DNA of 64,000 bases, taken from positions 23,453,501 to 23,517,500 of the forward strand of contig NC_068560.1 of assembly GCF_022201045.2 (NCBI RefSeq), in the 5' to 3' direction. The DNA comes from Citrus sinensis. Lineage: Eukaryota > Streptophyta > Magnoliopsida > Sapindales > Rutaceae. The notes under the pieces are model-generated. The model ran no database searches and was not told where the DNA came from. It worked only from the letters and a program-made list of their open reading frames with translations. Every line of letters starts with the position of its first letter. The stretch's first letter is position 1. The position numbers were made by a program, and so were the translations under genes. Below, piece after piece: positions 60,081 to 64,000 of the stretch.

Positions 60081-61330
60081 AAAAAAACATAGGAATCATT
60101 GGCCCGCACTAAAACAACATAGGAATCTTGGGGGTCTGACTTACCTACCTCTTAGGAGACTAATATAATAATATCGAGCAAGTCTTGGCTGCATATATCT
60201 GATCTTAGATTCTTAGTGCATATTTAGTATGACTTATTTAATAATTATAAATATTTATCTAATAACAAAAACTCTTTTCAAAATTTTTAGTTTTTTTTTT
60301 TGTATTTTGAGTAGAATCTTTGGAAATTAAATAAGTTATTTTGCTTCTATTAACAAAAATTCAAATTTTGAGTTTTTGGGAGTAGAGGTTAAAGAGCTTT
60401 TTAAAATATTTAAAGTATCTAAAAAATCCTTTACTTGTTTCACAATTTTATTTTGTTCCTTTCATAACATAAATTTATAAAACGTTTATATTAAAATAAT
60501 TTTATAATTTTTAATAAAAACTCTCATTGACAATCAAATAATTAATTTTTTTTCGTAAGCTCCATTTACAAATGCTCTAGTAATAAAATCTCTACTTTAA
60601 TCTTTATTTAAAAAGTCATACCAAATAAAACCTTAGTCTAACCGTGTTCAACCAAATTGTGCATGACATATGGACACATGTCATCATGTCAGGTCGTGGA
60701 GAATTATGACACCTACAATCATACATTCCCAACTATCAATTTTAAATTATTCCGGATTCAAAATATTTGAAACCATTACTCATTGATCTCGCATTCATTT
60801 TTTCAGTAGAACTCCTAAGTCCAATTTCACTTATTAGCACACTAGAGAGTAGAGAAAGATCTCATTTCAAATAGACTCTTCTATATTTAGTTTAGGACAA
60901 AACTATCTTGCATCCGCGGTACCAGAATAATGCTCAATTACACAAAAGTCGTTCTTATTTTTAAAAAATAATAAACATTGCAGGTTTTGAAAATTTAACA
61001 TATAAACTCCAATTGGGAAATTATTTATTATTTTCTCTCTCTTGATTTCCATGGTTTAATATTAATCCTAGTTTTTTTTTTCTCCTCCATGCTTCTTTCT
61101 TTTTTAATCTGGTTTCTTCTTCTCTTTCCTTTTTTTTTTTATTTAGAATTTTGTAGATAATTTTTATATTTTTGAATTTTCAAAGACAATGAGAGGATTT
61201 ATTAAAAAAGAAAGAAAATAAGAGGAGTTTTTAGCAAATCAATCAATTAGATTTGATCTAATATTGGCTGTGTTTAGTCTCTTATTTTTAAGTTGATTTT
61301 ATTGTACTTATTAGGTGGTGGTTTCTCAAA
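60081..61330. other. Intergenic with MITE candidate
   Basis: 60217-60642 has imperfect inverted ends (GTGCATATTTAGTATGACTT at left, GGTTTTATTTGGTATGACTT on the minus strand at right) bounded by TTA or CTTAG on both sides, as in Harbinger-like MITEs. 60665-60900 resembles parts of 40555-40735 and 35469-35520. No gene is seen. Confidence 0.4.
60217..60642. mobile_element. MITE candidate (Harbinger-like?)
   Basis: TIR-like ends of about 20 bases with 13-15 matches share TATGACTT; possible TTA target duplication. Non-coding. The family is uncertain because a longer CTTAG duplication is equally possible. Confidence 0.45.
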
Positions 61331-62800
61331 GATAATAAGCTTTGACACAACTTAAAAGTAAATTTTAACTCCCAAGTATAAGAGTGTCTTGTTGTATTAT
61401 AACTCGGTGAGTCCGAGGTCGATCCACAGAGAAAAGATTTAATTAGTTTATTTTATTTTATCTAAAAATTGAAATTAAAACTTGAATATAAACAACTTAA
61501 TTTAAATGAAACTATGGAATTGAACTAGTTAGGGTTATGGATCCACTCTTAGAAATAAATAAAACTTAATAAATTCTTTTTGCCAATTTGTTTTAGATTT
61601 ATTACTCAAAAGATTAATTATACAAATTATTATTATTTTCCCTTTAATTTTATGATGGATTAAGTATTTATTGTGCCAAAATTTAATTTGTCTACAATAA
61701 GTCAAAATACCATTTCACCATGCCTTATATTAAGATCTTAAGAATTTATTGTGCCAAATTCATTTGTTTGTGTACAATAAATCAAATTTTCAAAATATAA
61801 AACATGTATAAAATTAAATAGAAAATAATTTAATTTATAAAATTAAACATAGAATTTGATTAAATCATATTTATTTCTTAAGAGTTTCACCTTCCCCTAA
61901 CTAATATTATTTAGTTAAGCATAATTAAAATAAAAAGAAGTAGTAAAATTGAATTACTTATAATTAAAAGAAATAAAAACAACTAAAATTGGAAATAAAA
62001 TTAATTTTATTAATGAAAATAATTATACAAAATATTAAAAACACACCTGGAAATCAAGATTACAAGGAGATGGAGAGAATTTGAGAAGAAGAGAGTTGTA
62101 GAGAGATGATTAAAACATAAAAATGAAGCCCTATTTATAGAAAAATAAATTCATAATCCAGTGCTTTGCGGTCCATCATAGGCTTCATGCATGTGCTCCT
62201 CACAACCCTTTGATCAAGATCCAATGGCTGGTCAAACTTCAAAAGTCAACATCACACATGGCATCATTTGACTCGTCCGATTTGCCCAAAGAACGGTTGA
62301 GATTTGGCGGGTTAATGGGTGGATCGGGTCGACCCGAATACAAAGATTCGGATCCTCCAACTTGCTTCACCAACCATTGCCACGTGGCACAATCATGGCC
62401 ATTGAATCATGAACGGTTGAGATTTAGTCAAGATTGCCAGTTATCCCATGCACTTATATTTATTGTAAGCTCATTTCATCATCCAATCAGTGCTCGGTCA
62501 ACAGGAAAAGTCAACTTTTTTTACACAAGCCCAATTTTAAGCCGATCTTGACTGATCTTAAGGTTTTCGGACCTCCGGAATCCAAATTTGACCTCCGTTT
62601 ATCTGTTTGGAGCCTCGAAGTACGTGAAATTAATAATTTTCCTAATAAACACATAAAAATACATAAAATTAAATATATTTAAAACATAATTAATAATTCA
62701 TAATATATTACATAAACACAAATATAAATTATAACATAAGCATAAAATAACATATTATCGCTTGATAATTAAACAATTTTTAATACTAATCAAGCTTATT
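61331..62800. repeat. LTR-like degenerate retrotransposon stretch
   Basis: The string GGTGAGTCCGAGGTCGATCC, then ACAGAG, at about 61407-61432 parallels GAGCAGGGTCGTGTCCACAGAG in the LTRs of the Athila-type element. Further features also follow LTR style: a leader-like GAGAGAATTTGAGAAGAAGAG tract (62073-62095) and a CCCTATTTATAG TATA-like motif. No second copy lies in the window, so it could be a solo or truncated LTR. Edges are approximate. Confidence 0.35.
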
Positions 62801-64000
62801 TGCCCAATTTTTTATGCAATCAATTGATTTAATAATCAAATTTTGCCAACTGAATCTAAGTTATCCTAGGATTTTAAAGATCTTGTGACACTTGTCCTTT
62901 AGTGTTAATATATGATTAGGATATAATTATCTTTATTTTTTAATTCATTAACTATCAATTACTTAGTGATTTTCTTTTTGGGGAAAATATTAGATCATAA
63001 GAGAATCCTGATTTAACTACCTTAAATCACAAAGTTTCAATTATTAACGTTAAAAAGAAAATCTTGTTAAAAATTTATTAGGATTTAACTACCTTTATTT
63101 GAATTTGATTGAATATGTGCAAACACTAAAATAACTTACCCATCTTAACATGTATTATTATTATTATTATTAATAGCATAAACCATAAATTTTTGGCCTA
63201 ATATAAAAGAAGTTTAACTAAACACTGAGTAACTCTTTTAAATTTTGACTAATCAAACAAACTTCACTTCATTTGTTTCTCTCCCTTTTACCCAAAAAAA
63301 AAAAAAATTCAATTTTCATTTTTGGTTCATAAAAATCAAATGACAAAGCTATTAGAAATCTTTACATGAATTTTATTATTATTAAACTCATTATAAGTCT
63401 CTACAAAATTTACCAAATATACATAAAACGATAATGAAAATACTACTCTACCAATACTTAGCTCCATTATGTTCCCATAAAAAAAACTAGAGAAATAAAA
63501 ACAAAGGAAATAGTAACTCCTCTTTATTTTTCTATTCAATTTTAATGTTATGTACTTTCTCAATATTATGGATAATTAATTATAGAAGCAGATATGGAAA
63601 TAATAGCAATAATTGGAGAATTACAAAAATATTGACATATTTGTGGAATAAATTAAGGGATTTGTCTTCCTAAAGTTAGGAAGTAATCATAGGATTTATT
63701 GTTTTTAAGAGGTTCTGACTCTCTTGGATGTGCAACTGAATCATGCATTATAATTATCCAATATTAATAATAAAAATTCTCTTAAAATTTCCTACATCTT
63801 CCTTGTTCATATTATTTAATAACTTAGCCAATAAATAAAAATATATACTAAAAGAAATAAAATAAACAACTAAGACAGAAAGAAAAAAAATAAAATCCAA
63901 AGATTACTCACGGGTTGCATGAGAAGGAGAGAGGAGGATGACTATTGATGGGGGTGGGAGAGTAAAATAATAATAATTATATTGTTGCTGACAGTTTAGA
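62801..64000. other. AT-rich intergenic end of the window
   Basis: No gene supported. The last 100 bases are more balanced and, on the minus strand, contain a GTGAGTAATC donor-like site at about 63907-63916; an exon of a gene to the right is possible but unproven. Confidence 0.35.

Noticed and set aside
63907..63990. Possible exon with GTGAGT donor on the minus strand at the window end
   Set aside because: Too short and no start, acceptor or domain visible inside the window.

Overview
This window is nuclear DNA of a eudicot plant. It is AT-rich, has genes with short introns and GT-AG borders, carries plant-specific families (phytosulfokine precursor, GT-2-type trihelix factor, UGT with a PSPG box, DUF295 F-box protein) and is heavily loaded with plant retrotransposons and DNA transposons. 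The gene set fits a rosid; I do not commit to a genus.

Layout. 1-5398: a decayed minus-strand Ty3/gypsy chromovirus (Tekay/Del type) that has lost most of gag; its left LTR runs off the window. 5399-8665: remnants of hAT-type DNA transposons, including one 878-bp element with a perfect 8-bp target duplication, surrounding a small defensin-like gene (6756-7130, minus). 9715-10275 (minus): TIM23, intronless. 12257-13150 (plus): a two-exon secreted cysteine-rich protein of unknown family. 14157-14525: two SINE copies sharing one target site. 15626-17855 (plus): a two-exon GTL2-like trihelix transcription factor. 21655-22276 (minus): a three-exon phytosulfokine precursor gene whose exons are too short for simple ORF calling. 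23698-27916 (minus): a seven-exon mitochondrial translation initiation factor IF-2.

28509-46900 holds a tandem segmental duplication. Each unit carries, on the minus strand, a two-exon family-1 glycosyltransferase (UGT76-like) followed downstream by a DUF295 F-box gene. The first unit (28.5-35.5 kb) has both genes intact. The second (41.5-46.9 kb) has a single-base frameshift in each gene: a deletion just after the F-box domain and an insertion just before the PSPG box. The spacer holds a 618-bp TIR transposon with a perfect 8-bp target duplication, a SINE-like repeat, a hAT-like MITE and microsatellites.

46939-58394 is a complete, recent Athila-type Ty3/gypsy element (minus strand) with nearly identical LTRs, a perfect 5-bp target duplication (CTTTT), a tRNA-Asp primer site, a gag-pol frame broken only by four in-frame stops, and a third ORF broken by one. 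58704-60080 is a frameshifted LINE-type ORF1 fragment. The last 4 kb hold a MITE candidate and a degenerate LTR-like stretch, and no gene I can support.

The single-copy genes are housekeeping (mitochondrial import, mitochondrial translation) or regulatory and secreted-peptide genes; nothing indicates that they form one pathway. I found no clearly new biological system. The most rewarding items are the unit-wise decay of the UGT/F-box duplicate, the two cysteine-rich secreted proteins and the phytosulfokine gene. All exon borders were read by eye from splice signals and reading phase.
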